Assembly: GCA_977006965.1 (NCBI GenBank)
Contig: OZ345354.1
Span: forward strand, 992,001-1,056,000
Reading direction: 5' to 3'
Length of the DNA stretch: 64,000 nucleotides
Source of the DNA: Phymatolithon calcareum
Lineage: Eukaryota > Rhodophyta > Florideophyceae > Hapalidiales
Below the pieces are notes generated by a model. It was not told the DNA's origin. It ran no database searches and saw only the letters and a program-made list of their open reading frames with translations. Below, piece after piece: positions 12,084-21,877 of this stretch. The position numbers were made by a program, and so were the translations under genes. How positions within the stretch are numbered: the first letter of the stretch is position 1; each line of letters begins with the position of its first letter.

Positions 12084-13523
12084 CTATTCTACAACCTGCG
12101 TTGGCGCAGGCACAGTCACCACAGCAGGAACCACAGAGACCAAAGACCCATGACCGTGACCACCTGATAATGCTCCCGAACTACCCTTGGCAGTCTTCCC
12201 CGTTTTTGACGACTGCCGTTTCTTGTCCTGCGCTTGATACCTGTCATCCAACTTAAGGATCTCATCAAAGAATTCCAAGAGTCGTTCCAGCGGCACGACA
12301 CCATCTCGCCCGTGTTCACCTAAAGCCGGAAGGGAGGCAATGTATCGCTCATGGAGGCGGAAGCGGACAAGATGCTTAGAGTATACCTGCTTGTCGGAGT
12401 TGCCGTCAGCCTCGAACAACTCTACACAAAAATTAGCCGCGAATGGCGACATCGCCGATAAACCAGGCATAAATTCCCCGCGCCTCGGACACAAACCATT
12501 GCCTTCCACACCCAACAGCAACATCAATGGAACAAGAGTTTGCGCGTGCGCAAATTTGAGGTCTGCGGCTGGGGCACGCCCAACTTGCGCATTGCGCAAC
12601 GTATCAACGAGTTCGCGAATCAGGGGCGCAGCAAGCGCGCGGAATCTGGTGCAACCTTCGAAGACCGGTCGATACGCACGGTCAAAGGCCTCTAGAAAAG
12701 GAGAGTCATCCGGCTTCAGAAGTTGTGCGAACGGAGAAGTAGACTTGCGGCCAAGTGCATGATCAAATGCAGCTGACTCAGCGATAACACGCACATGTTC
12801 CGGGCGAAGGCTGGGTATTCCGAGTTCAGACGCCATGCGATGTGCGATGTCGCTAGCGCGCTTGGCGCGTCCAGATTTTAACGAGGCATAAACAGCCTTC
12901 TTGTGACGAAATGAGAATTGGCAGTAGGCGTCATGTCGCTCTGTATAGCGCACGACGGCATCGTCGCCCTCCTCTAGCACCTTGGTTTTCGGCGTAACTG
13001 CGGGTGTCGGGACGCTGCGGGTTAAGGCGCGATGCGCCTCTGCATAACCTTGGAGAAAGGCGACTGCAGACTCGACGGCGCGCTGCTTTGCCGATGAACA
13101 CGCGATAGAGGGCTGTGCGGCAAGTAGACGTGCATAGCGCTTTCGAAACCTGGCTCCTATCTCGCGCATCTCCACCTCACCCTCTCGGGTGAGACAGCCT
13201 TCATAAGTCTCATAGCCGCGGAGCACACGGGACCACGTAGGAAGCCACGGGAGGTGCGGGGCTGTGGCGATTAGAAAAGCCTCAAGTTCTTTCATGCGAG
13301 CTATTCCATTCTTGGTTGGGTTGCGCGTACCATGTCGAGCGATGAGCGATACGTGCACGAGTTTAGTATTACGTGGGGCATGGACGGCTGCGGCAGCCCC
13401 GCAAGGGGGGCCTGGATAGACCGTCTTGGTGCCAAAATAATGGAGAACGGCGGGAGCAGTGGGCGGTTGATGGGGTTGAGAACATGAGGAAGAAGACGGA
13501 GGAAGTGCAGCGTGTGGGGCCAT
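12084..13523 (-). CDS. Multiple inositol polyphosphate phosphatase (histidine phosphatase clade 2)
   Basis: The protein has 479 residues from the ATG at 13523, close to the length of animal MINPP1. The histidine-phosphatase signature RHGTRNPT lies near residue 60, with the nucleophilic His and phosphate-binding Arg residues. The downstream segment TYEGCLTREGEVEMREIGARF is also typical of MINPP. Near the C terminus the motif FAHAQTLVPL aligns with the HAET proton-donor motif of MINPP, but with Gln in place of Glu. The frame is open further upstream to 13865, but the TATA box at about 13623 makes the 13523 start the sensible one. No secretion signal is obvious in the Ser/Pro-rich N terminus, unlike ER-resident animal MINPP. 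The family dephosphorylates InsP6 and related phosphates. The C-terminal tail is Lys/Gly/His-rich. Confidence 0.85.
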   Translation of the reverse strand: MAPHAALPPSSSSCSQPHQPPTAPAVLHYFGTKTVYPGPPCGAAAAVHAPRNTKLVHVSLIARHGTRNPTKNGIARMKELEAFLIATAPHLPWLPTWSRVLRGYETYEGCLTREGEVEMREIGARFRKRYARLLAAQPSIACSSAKQRAVESAVAFLQGYAEAHRALTRSVPTPAVTPKTKVLEEGDDAVVRYTERHDAYCQFSFRHKKAVYASLKSGRAKRASDIAHRMASELGIPSLRPEHVRVIAESAAFDHALGRKSTSPFAQLLKPDDSPFLEAFDRAYRPVFEGCTRFRALAAPLIRELVDTLRNAQVGRAPAADLKFAHAQTLVPLMLLLGVEGNGLCPRRGEFMPGLSAMSPFAANFCVELFEADGNSDKQVYSKHLVRFRLHERYIASLPALGEHGRDGVVPLERLLEFFDEILKLDDRYQAQDKKRQSSKTGKTAKGSSGALSGGHGHGSLVSVVPAVVTVPAPTQVVE

Positions 13524-13619
13524 GATGATGCTGGGAGCGCAGCGCGGAAAGGAGGAGGGCACAAGAAATGGCTGGCGCGCGGAGTGGGACACGCAGAGTG
13601 GACACACTGAGACTGGCCG

Positions 13620-13626
13620 TTTTATA
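13620..13626 (-). promoter_or_regulatory. TATA box of the phosphatase gene
   Basis: On the minus strand TATAAAA sits about 100 bp upstream of the ATG at 13523, within the sequence GGCATATAAAACGG. With the usual 25-35 bp offset, transcription would start near 13590-13600 and leave a 5' UTR of about 70 bases. Confidence 0.6.
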
Positions 13627-13630
13627 TGCC

Positions 13631-14448
13631 TTTGTGAATATCCAATGAGCAGACAGTCACGAGTCGACTCTCCCCGGTTCTCTGCAGCGCGCTCCACCAG
13701 GTGTCCGGTGGATGCAATCGAACGCACACATGTCCAGCATCGGAGGAGCACTGCGTGCAAGCAGTAACAGAAAATGTCATAGCCATGCAATTCTGTCCAA
13801 TGCCATCTGGACAAGTGGGCAGTGTAGTTCCGTATTGGAATTTGTCCGTTTTGGCACGTGCACATTGTCGTTTCAGCTCAAGCCGCAACCCTACTGTACG
13901 ATGGAGCGCCCACCCTGGAATGACGATCTCGGACTTGAGTGGAAAATTCAAGGCAAACGGCCAGAAGTTTCAAAAATTATGAGCCGTTTGGACTGCGGTA
14001 AAAAAGATTTCCAACTCCCCCTTTGGGAGCGGGGAGAAGTTTGGCTTCCGACGTAGGCTGCATATTGCCGGACGGACAGAAAGGGTGCTGAAACAGGTAG
14101 GTCGGTCCCTGGGTAGGTTTGTCGAATTTTGCGGCGCAAATTTCTCGACACTTCTGTGAACGTCGCCACAGAGCCAGACCGCATGGCAGTGAAATAGCGT
14201 CATCGTGACAATTATCGCTTCAAAGACGTCTGTAAACGTACTTCTGGGACTTTTAATGTGATAACTCTTTCCGCGGAGAGGTCGGATAGATGTTGGAAAG
14301 GCCTCAGAGCTTTTGAATAGTTTCTACGGTGAATCGGGTTGATGTGTGAGCTGCAGTATGCTATTATGTTCGAATTAACATGTGGATCCTCTTTTCACGC
14401 GCTACTTCGCTAAAACTGGGTAGGCACAAAAAACGTCACCCTTCAAGA
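13631..14448. other. Intergenic spacer
   Basis: Overlapping short frames on both strands lack domains. A local dyad near 13981-14070 (AACTCCCCCTTTGGGAG) is the only structural feature I noticed. It lies upstream of the phosphatase promoter. Confidence 0.5.
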
Positions 14449-14952
14449 TTAACGCTGGAGCTGGACGGTGTCATCGTTCGATCGAAGAATTCGACGCTTC
14501 ATTTTCGTCATTGTACATGGCCCAAGCTCTTCACCATCCAGGGATCGATCGAACTGTAGACGCCAGCTTTCCCCTCTGAGCACTTCTACATCACGCGCGT
14601 CCACAATCATGTTCATAGATGAACTCACTATCTCGCCCGGTTGGCAGTAAAGAAACAAGAGGAAAGCATTTCCACCTTTCTGGGTTTTTTTGAAAGAGCA
14701 CTGTCGACGTGATGCGGAAAGAGTCTTTTCCTCGCCGATTATACACTGCTCTTCCATTTTTTGCGTATCGTCGCATTGACCTGATGCGCCAAACGCATAG
14801 CGTACAAACCCTGGTGCCCTAATCTCTAATCCGACAGGTCCAAGAGAAACACGTGCCTCCGAGTTTTTTGTCTCGTCCGCATCACTACCATCCGCTTCGG
14901 GTAGCCGAGTATCGTATTTTAGCGACCAATGGTAATTCAGTTCACGGCAACG
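14449..14952 (-). CDS. Hypothetical protein; open frame extends upstream of its first ATG
   Basis: The frame is open for 168 codons (14952-14449) and ends at a normal stop, but its first ATG is at 14757, giving 102 residues. The extra upstream part reads like protein (NYHWSLKYDTRLPEADG, then EARVSLGPVGLEIRAPGF). This suggests either an intron or frameshift near 14945, or a non-ATG exon boundary. No family is recognised. The segment AFLLFLYCQPGEIV is hydrophobic but too short and interrupted for a clear membrane helix. A short frame just upstream in another phase starts MSSGGRSGVCDDC and could be the true N terminus. Confidence 0.35.
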   Translation of the reverse strand, partial: RCRELNYHWSLKYDTRLPEADGSDADETKNSEARVSLGPVGLEIRAPGFVRYAFGASGQCDDTQKMEEQCIIGEEKTLSASRRQCSFKKTQKGGNAFLLFLYCQPGEIVSSSMNMIVDARDVEVLRGESWRLQFDRSLDGEELGPCTMTKMKRRILRSNDDTVQLQR

Positions 14953-15438
14953 TCATCATGATCATTCCCTCCGCCACCACAGTCATCACAAACGCCGCTT
15001 CTCCCGCCGCTGCTCATGTTCCAAAGAACGGGGCTTCCTCACCGTTCGTTCCACCTCCCCATACATTTCGGTCACGCCATTCTAACCGAAAAGCGTCTCT
15101 TCCGTTGGAATACGAACTATAAAACTGAGTTCTTCTGACCAAATTTAAAGTGAGTTGGGAATTGTTTATTAGAAAAATATTTTTGTAACAGATTACACGA
15201 CTGGTGGAAAGTTCCGGATTACTTTTTAAAGTAGATTGAGAAAAAACTCCTATACTTTTCGAAAGGCAATGCAGGGCGCATTGCCCAATTCAAAGCTGCT
15301 CCGAAACGTCCTGAGACATCACTGCAAGCATAACCATATGGTTTTATCCTAGCAGAGAGATTGCAGTAACAATAATGACATCACCATCTCAACTCTGAAT
15401 GGAGAAGGAATCCCCATCCTGCCCGGAGGTTTCTAGGA

Positions 15439-17415
15439 CTACCGACCATTAGAAAACTGACAGAACCTGCACAACCCCCTTTCGCGGGAAATGGAGTCCC
15501 TACTTCCCTGCTTCACAGGCTTCTTTGTCTTCTTCAGACCATTGCACTTCCTTGTGTGATACACCTTACTGCCGTCGATGTAATAGACAATATCGTTACT
15601 TCCCACCAAATCCATAATTCCTCTGGGAGAGCCTTTAGAGCTCTTATCAGAGGTTATTGACGGTGCTTCAGGGGACGCCAAACCATTCTGGCAAGTGTAC
15701 CCACACAGCCTTCTACCATCAGGAATAGCTTCTCTGCTGGTGCACGTCATCACATTCCTCTTATGTGCTTTTTGCAACCCTTGGCAATCTTCTCTTATGT
15801 GAAACACGGATGCACCAGCGACGAAATAGTACATAGTAGGGCTGTCATTACCACTCCATGGCGCCGGACGGGTTCTCTGTGGCGACGTCGGGACCAAGTA
15901 TCCCGCGTCTGACGCCGCACTGAGATTTTGTACTGAAGCAAACTCCGGTACAACCCGAGGTTGGTCAACCGTTGCAGCATTGGGAACGCTCTGCCCTGAG
16001 GGAAAATCCGATACTTCGCCAGCTTGACTATTCCCCGGCACCTGCAAAGGTTGTGCGACCGGTGCGGCTGTGGGACCACTCTGCGTTGTGGAATCATCCG
16101 TCATTCCGGCTACTGCTCTATTCTCTGACACCAGCAAAGGTTGTACAACCGATGCGGCCGTGGGACCACTCTGCATGGCGGACGAATCCGACACTCCGGC
16201 CATTGGATTACTCTCCGGCACCGGCAAGGGTTGTGCAACCGGTGCGGTTGTGGGATCACTCCGCCTTTCGAAAGAATTTGACACTCCGCCAACTGGACTA
16301 TTCTCATGCACGGGGAAAGTCTGTGCAACCGGTACTGCGGCGGGACCACTCCGCGTTGCGGAAGAATCCGATACTCCGCCAGCTGGACTATTCTTCGGCA
16401 CCGGAAATGGTTGTGCAACCGGTACGGCACTGGGTCCATGGTGTCCCACCGAAGAATTTGACACCCCGACAGCCGGAGGATTTATCGACGCCGGACAAGG
16501 CACTCTTCTCGATTTACTCGGTAGCAGCGGACTTGGTTTTGGCAATATCCGCAAATGTACAGGCGGCATCACTGGCAATGAGATCACATCCCTTCCCTGT
16601 AAACGTGAATCCGGTGGCACCAAAGGCGTCGTAGACGGTGAAGATCCTTGAGGGGATCCTTGTACCGACTCCATATGGCCCGAACTCGGCATTTCTGCTG
16701 ACGGAATGCTCTTCATGTCACCAAAAAGCTCAAATGATTTTGCACCTTCGAACAGCAAATCTTGCAAAGGCTTGCCCAAAGCTTGTTTCTTCACGCCTTT
16801 CCCAACCATTGCAACGTTCAGTTCGTCCAGAATCTTGCACAGGAGCGTGATAGACGGAACAGGCCTTTTCAGGTGATCGTCCCCGAGTCCGAGCTTGGTA
16901 ACCCAGTCGTTTAGCTTTACCGACTCTCCGGGCCACACTTCCTCGGCGGCTCGCATGGCACATACAAAATCCCAATCTGGGATTGCTTCGCCAATCCGAC
17001 GCAGCTCGCTTCTCAAGAGGCTCACCTCCACGTCGGCACCGTACGCGATGACGACTGGTCGCCATTTCGTTGTACACCTCGAACCTACGAATATGGCGAC
17101 TTCACGCCAGACATCTAGAAACCCACGCGCTTCTTTCAGTCCTATTTTTTGGATGTGGTGCTTAGCAAGACTTCTCGTGGAGGCATTTTTCAAGACGCTT
17201 GCTCCGGGATTCACGGGCTCGCAATGAGACTTAATGTTTTCTTTACCAGGCTTATATTCCGCGACTGCCAATTCAGCAATACACAGGCTTGGAACCGGGG
17301 CGGTGATTTTGCCGGTTTTGATCGAGATGACGAAGAGTTTCTTCTTCGGCTGCTGCTTGGAGGATGGTCCCACCTTGACCAACGATCCCCATCGGGAGAT
17401 TCCGTTGAACACCAT
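15439..17415 (-). CDS. Catalytically degenerate DEDDh-exonuclease paralogue with 30-residue repeats and Cys-rich tail
   Basis: This 658-residue protein is a diverged paralogue of the exonuclease encoded head-to-head at 17971. Residues about 25-230 align throughout with that exonuclease domain (shared LLRSELRR, PDWD, LLCKILD). The active-site residues are lost: the DCE of motif I is replaced (FVISIKTG), and AHNAEFD of motif II is AYGADVE. The His-Asp stretch of motif III also lacks its Asp. A Pro/Ser-rich linker follows, holding six near-tandem 30-residue repeats (about 15940-16482) of the type GVSDSSATRSGP...VAQPLPVPENS. The C terminus has two Cys modules, YHTRKCNGL...GLCRFC-like, matching the paralogue's tail. 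It is probably a non-catalytic binding protein. Strong antisense open frames across the repeats are by-products of repeat composition. Confidence 0.75.
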   Translation of the reverse strand: MVFNGISRWGSLVKVGPSSKQQPKKKLFVISIKTGKITAPVPSLCIAELAVAEYKPGKENIKSHCEPVNPGASVLKNASTRSLAKHHIQKIGLKEARGFLDVWREVAIFVGSRCTTKWRPVVIAYGADVEVSLLRSELRRIGEAIPDWDFVCAMRAAEEVWPGESVKLNDWVTKLGLGDDHLKRPVPSITLLCKILDELNVAMVGKGVKKQALGKPLQDLLFEGAKSFELFGDMKSIPSAEMPSSGHMESVQGSPQGSSPSTTPLVPPDSRLQGRDVISLPVMPPVHLRILPKPSPLLPSKSRRVPCPASINPPAVGVSNSSVGHHGPSAVPVAQPFPVPKNSPAGGVSDSSATRSGPAAVPVAQTFPVHENSPVGGVSNSFERRSDPTTAPVAQPLPVPESNPMAGVSDSSAMQSGPTAASVVQPLLVSENRAVAGMTDDSTTQSGPTAAPVAQPLQVPGNSQAGEVSDFPSGQSVPNAATVDQPRVVPEFASVQNLSAASDAGYLVPTSPQRTRPAPWSGNDSPTMYYFVAGASVFHIREDCQGLQKAHKRNVMTCTSREAIPDGRRLCGYTCQNGLASPEAPSITSDKSSKGSPRGIMDLVGSNDIVYYIDGSKVYHTRKCNGLKKTKKPVKQGSRDSISRERGLCRFCQFSNGR

Positions 17416-17970
17416 TTCCAGAGGACGATTGCTCGCTGCCTGTGTTGTGGGCAGCGAAGGGGAGGCTCCGCTTGCGCAAGCTCCATATTAAATAAGGGTA
17501 AGATTCGACAGTAGGCACTACGGCAACAAGTCCAGGATCGAAATGATGAGTGCAGTTTGGCTGAATCTACGACTATTGCATCCCCACACTACGTACAACA
17601 AGGAGCGATGGCTAGAGCTGGTCCGGAAACGTAGCTCCTCCCTGTCTATTTACAGTACATTGTGTCGAGAACATCCACTGTATGATACTTAGTAAGGCGA
17701 CACCTGCATATCTCTTAGATTAGGTGCATCTTTTGGTCCGCTGGCCACGGCCCGTGGACCATGCTTTCTGCCAGGTTGCTGAAGCCAACTCAAACGAGAT
17801 CAACCATTGATATCGACTCCGAGTTGCGACAAGTGGCCTATCCGCCGTGTTGAAAAGCAGACATCAAAGGGACCTTCCGGGGCCATTGAGCATTGTTATT
17901 CGCGCACGCAGCAGCAAAGCGCGGAGTTCATGCTGTAGGAGGTTTACGACATCCTTCACAGTGCTCGAAA
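17416..17970. other. Shared upstream region of the divergent exonuclease pair
   Basis: No open frame with a domain is present. Both paralogues start outward from this region, so it probably holds their two promoters. I see no clear TATA box. Confidence 0.5.
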
Positions 17971-19374
17971 ATGTCAAGGGTTGCGCCCGCCGTAAATGAT
18001 GAGGCGCTCAGAGCAGGACCGTCGGCGGTCTCTGACCCGAAGAGGAAGTTCTTTGTGTTTGACTGCGAAACTAGCGGACTGGTTGCTCACCGGGATAGAA
18101 TCGTCGAACTCGCGGTAACTGAGTATGTCCCCGGGCGCAGCGTCGCGGCGATAGAGCCGCATTCAGTGCTCATTAATCCGGAGCGCAAGTTGACGAAGGA
18201 AAACATCAAGATTCACGGGATTAGCAATGCCATGCTGAAAAATGAACCGCTCTTTGCGGAAGCATGGGACTGCTTTTCGGAGTACGTGGAAGGCGCATGT
18301 GAAGACGACGAGCGCCCGGTCCTTGTCGCACACAACGCAGAGTTCGACGTAAACTTTCTACGAAGCGAATTGCGCCGCGCTCGTGAGTCTTTCCCGGATT
18401 GGGACGTTTCGTGCAGCTTAAAACTTGCACGCGAAATGTGGCCGGGTCACCCGGCAAAGCTCTCAGACCTGACGGCAAAGTTTAACGTGGCTGAGTACGA
18501 GGAGCACCGCGCTGGGGGCGACGTTAAGGGGCTTTGTAAAGTCCTGGACAATATTAACGATATTGTAACCCGCAGTGGAGAAACTGTGCAGGGTTTGCTT
18601 TTGAAAAATGCGAAGAAATTTGAAATCTATGGCAACCGCAGAGGTAGTGCTTCCCGCCTGCAGACGAGGAACATTTCATCGCGTGGATCTTCTGTGGAGG
18701 TGTCTGACAGAGTGTCACCGCAGCCTAGCTCGTCCCGAGTGGTTCCAGGTGCAAGTGCGCAACCTGAGACATCACCTGAAGCCAGACGACGTACGGTTAA
18801 AGATGAGGCAGCGCTAGCGTTGCGAACGAGTGAAGCGGCGAACGCGGTGACGCGCCCGAGACAAACTAGGTCTACGCAACAAGCTCAGAGGTCATCAGGT
18901 CGAGCTTTGGCGGTTACTCGACGATCATCAAGGAGGACCCCAAGCATGACGGCAGCGTCAGACGAAAGCGACAATGCGTCTGGCCGAGTATTTGTCACGC
19001 GCACTGGAGAATGCTATCATGTCGATGAACATTGTCACGGTTTACGAAAGGCTCGGTCGACGTCAGCGTGCAACAGGAGCGAGATGCCAAGCGGGCTTAG
19101 GCCGTGTAAGGTTTGTTGCAAGGGCGGTGGGCATGATTGGGCGCGGTCGTCGAGGGGTTCGTCGCCGTCGTATTTAGGATCACCGCGGTCCGTTTTTTCG
19201 ACAGCTGAGGATGGTTCGTCTGATGTGGTGGAAGCGAATTACTATCGCGCGTTGACTGGGGTTCGATATCACGTGCGGCAAGACTGCTATGGTCTTCGAA
19301 GCGCGAAGGCGAAAATTCCGTGCGACACCATTCCTGCGGGTTTGACCCCATGCAAAGTTTGCGCCGATGGTTGA
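17971..19374 (+). CDS. DEDDh 3'-5' exonuclease (DnaQ/RNase T fold) with two C-terminal Cys-rich modules
   Basis: From the ATG at 17971 the protein has 467 residues. An upstream in-frame ATG at 17893 exists, but the 17971 start matches the paralogue, which also has about 24 residues before the domain. Motif I is FVFDCETSG (Asp31, Glu33), motif II is VAHNAEFDVNFL, and motif III contains HRAGGDVKGL, so all DEDDh residues appear present. Such domains trim or proofread DNA or RNA 3' ends. After a Ser/Arg-rich basic linker come two copies of a module of the form YHVxxxCxGLRxA...GLxPCKVC, similar to the small Ada-like metal-binding module at the C termini of some bacterial nucleases. This pairing suggests nucleic-acid binding by the tail. 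The gene is divergent from its inactive paralogue, with about 555 bp between start codons. Confidence 0.85.
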   Translation: MSRVAPAVNDEALRAGPSAVSDPKRKFFVFDCETSGLVAHRDRIVELAVTEYVPGRSVAAIEPHSVLINPERKLTKENIKIHGISNAMLKNEPLFAEAWDCFSEYVEGACEDDERPVLVAHNAEFDVNFLRSELRRARESFPDWDVSCSLKLAREMWPGHPAKLSDLTAKFNVAEYEEHRAGGDVKGLCKVLDNINDIVTRSGETVQGLLLKNAKKFEIYGNRRGSASRLQTRNISSRGSSVEVSDRVSPQPSSSRVVPGASAQPETSPEARRRTVKDEAALALRTSEAANAVTRPRQTRSTQQAQRSSGRALAVTRRSSRRTPSMTAASDESDNASGRVFVTRTGECYHVDEHCHGLRKARSTSACNRSEMPSGLRPCKVCCKGGGHDWARSSRGSSPSYLGSPRSVFSTAEDGSSDVVEANYYRALTGVRYHVRQDCYGLRSAKAKIPCDTIPAGLTPCKVCADG

Positions 19375-19784
19375 TCCGACTGACGAAGAATATGCGATAG
19401 AAACCTGCATGGCATATTGCTCCGGCGTGGTGACGGATAGCGTGTTGACCGTTCGGCCAGGAGCCAATCTTTGTTGTCTTGCTATTAGCGTAACAGTGTT
19501 TGCACCTAGTTCGTCTGAATCGATTTCAAGATATCGCATGAAAATATGTTCAGACCAATTTCAGATTCACTGAAGATTATCGATTGGGTGTTACCTGGGA
19601 TCGCTCCAATCACAACCCTTATTTTTTCAATCAATAAAATTAATTTTAGCATCATCGCCATGGCCAAAGTGCACTTTGGGGTCCGTCCGAGTCATGCTCT
19701 CTACTCATGGTGGTTCTGTGCCGTCGTCGTCGACCCACTTTAATCCAGCACATGGGCCCTTGCCTACACCGTTGATGGGTTTCC
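19375..19784. other. Intergenic spacer
   Basis: Short frames only. Upstream of the TFIIB-like gene there is no clear TATA motif. Confidence 0.5.
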
Positions 19785-21164
19785 ATGGATCCCAATGCTG
19801 TGGATGGAGATGCATGTACTTCATGTGGCGGCGAGATTGAGTATCATGAAGAAGCTCGTGCTTTCATTTGCACCGAGTGTGGCATTGTTTCTGACAACGG
19901 TCGAGATCTTAAAGCAACCCATGCTGTTGAGAATGCTACACCCAACACCAAAATATCCGGACCGAAAAAATTATCGCAGAGAACCTTCCAAAAGAAGGTC
20001 AAGGATTTTACCAATGCGGCTGTGAACGCTTCTGACTCCTTGGGCGTAAGTTCCCCGACCCTGCGCCAGCACTTCCGCCAGCTCGGCGATGAAGTGTTGG
20101 AATGTTATACTCCCGTGCCGAAGGGAAAGCATCTGAAATTGGCTGGACTGGCAGCAGCGCTTTTGTTTTGCCGACAGCATGGCAAACCAGTTACCCTTGC
20201 AGATGTGTGCAGAGTTGGTAATGTTGCAGAAAAGGAATTAAATGAAGCGTACAAGCGGCTGATTGCTTACCTAAACGTTGTCGTTCCAAGAGAAGACCCT
20301 TATCGATACATCTCTCGCTTTCGAGAGGCAGCTGTGACTCTGATTATGGAAATCGACGGCACGGGTGACACACCTTCGTGTACAGAGCATGAAAGCCAAG
20401 ACGCAGGGAATACTAATTCGCGCAACAAGCATTGGAACCATATCCTTGCGTCCACGCAGAAGGCTGTTCGAGTTGCAGAGCTTATGTGGGCCGCTGCCGG
20501 GCGTCGGCCGATGATTTTTGCAGCCGCAGCAATCGTCATTGGCGTTCGGATGTATGCAACTCAGCTTGCAATCGCAACTCCCCCTGTCAAGCATTGTTGT
20601 GATTCCATTGCAGCTGTTGCGTTTGTTCCATCCCGCACAATTGTGTCTATGCATAGAGATATCGCTCGCCCATTTGTCAAGTCGTTGGAGCGTACACTTC
20701 GGACAAATTCGCGAGCACTATGGTCGACTTTCCACGAGCACGTATTGAATCTGCATGATTCTTTGTTCGAGGAAACATCTGGCGGCTCGTTTGCATTGAA
20801 AGCCGATTTCGATCCTGCGATTTGTGCCGGAATGTTACCTGAAGCTCGCCGTGCTATCGATTCTGGACTTGCGCGCCGCCGAAAAATCTTGAAAGTAATT
20901 CATGGAGATATATCGGAGTCGCTGAGCTCGACGAATTCATCAACTGACGACGCCGAGGTTGAGGTAATCGAGAAGCTTGTGCATGCTGGCGCGACAGATG
21001 TCGAAATATTAACTGGGCATTTTGACTCTATTCGGCGCAATATGCATGATGATGTTGTACCGGCTGAAGGCGAAAACATTGACTCTGACGATAGTGATGT
21101 GGACGATATGCTGAAAAGTGAGCAAGAAGTTTTGGCGTCCTCATTGTTGGCAACTATTACGTAG
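19785..21164 (+). CDS. TFIIB-family general transcription factor (TFIIB/BRF-like)
   Basis: The 459-residue product opens with a zinc ribbon, CTSC near residue 12 and CTEC near residue 30, followed by GIV, as in TFIIB and Brf proteins. Two cyclin-like repeats follow. The first covers roughly residues 80-175 (KGKHLKLAGLAAALLFCRQHGKPVTL) and the second about 215-310 (GRRPMIFAAAAIVIGVRM). The linker between them carries an insertion rich in polar residues. The C-terminal 130 residues are acidic and Ser/Asp-rich. These factors bridge TBP-promoter complexes to RNA polymerase II or III. The long acidic extension and divergence make a Brf or plant-type TFIIB-related protein as likely as TFIIB itself. 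Gene is intronless as read. Confidence 0.8.
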   Translation: MDPNAVDGDACTSCGGEIEYHEEARAFICTECGIVSDNGRDLKATHAVENATPNTKISGPKKLSQRTFQKKVKDFTNAAVNASDSLGVSSPTLRQHFRQLGDEVLECYTPVPKGKHLKLAGLAAALLFCRQHGKPVTLADVCRVGNVAEKELNEAYKRLIAYLNVVVPREDPYRYISRFREAAVTLIMEIDGTGDTPSCTEHESQDAGNTNSRNKHWNHILASTQKAVRVAELMWAAAGRRPMIFAAAAIVIGVRMYATQLAIATPPVKHCCDSIAAVAFVPSRTIVSMHRDIARPFVKSLERTLRTNSRALWSTFHEHVLNLHDSLFEETSGGSFALKADFDPAICAGMLPEARRAIDSGLARRRKILKVIHGDISESLSSTNSSTDDAEVEVIEKLVHAGATDVEILTGHFDSIRRNMHDDVVPAEGENIDSDDSDVDDMLKSEQEVLASSLLATIT

Positions 21165-21877
21165 CATGACTTTATTTTTGACTTGTGATTACTTCATTTT
21201 CTCGCAATTGTGCTTGCCATAAAACAATGCTGTTGGCAGTGACTTACTGAATTGTCTGCCATCATTGCCATGTCGTTATCGGCAAATTCGGTTTGACAAT
21301 GAAACGACTGCAGACAGAATGCCGAGTGAGTGTCAGAAATGTACAGCGCTTATCCCCTTTATATGAAACAGCGTATCGGGTAATCGTTGAAAAGAAGCAG
21401 TGTTGGACCCTAAGAAACACTGCTGCATCATCTTTCTCTTCTCCAGCCTGGAGGAATCAGCAGCCTTTTAATAATCTCGGCCAATATGGTCTGACAACAC
21501 TTTCATGCGAAGTGTCGAGTTTGCTCCCAGTGCTTTTGGGTAACAGACACCAATCTCAAATCGAGCAGTAGGAATAATTTGCCCTGCGCTATAGTTCGCT
21601 CCGTTCGCCATAGACGCATCGGAATTTGCAAATGAGCAACCAATACCTTCAACATCCGATCAGTTCGGCCAGAATCGAATAGTGACACCTTAGGGTGTGA
21701 TGATAGATCCCATTCGTGGCATTTGCTGACAAGTTATTAGTTACGGGGTCCAAAACGTTCCAATCTGGCACTAGTACTAGTGCCAGATTTTCTCAGTCTT
21801 CGCAAACAATCTCAATGGCGGAATCACCACAGCCCAGTGTCGCGTGCATGACATCCTCAAAACCCCCGCGCACACCA
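21165..21877. other. Convergent 3' spacer
   Basis: This lies between the 3' ends of the TFIIB-like gene and Tpt1. It holds short frames without domains and the 28-bp palindrome at 21762-21789. Confidence 0.55.
21762..21789. repeat. 28-bp perfect palindrome
   Basis: AATCTGGCACTAGT and its exact reverse complement abut with no spacer. It lies about 90 bp beyond the Tpt1 stop codon, so it could form a hairpin in that transcript's 3' end. Confidence 0.8.

Noticed and set aside
15972-16651. Long plus-strand frames rich in repeated peptides
   Set aside because: They are antisense readings of the 90-bp repeats in the inactive exonuclease gene.
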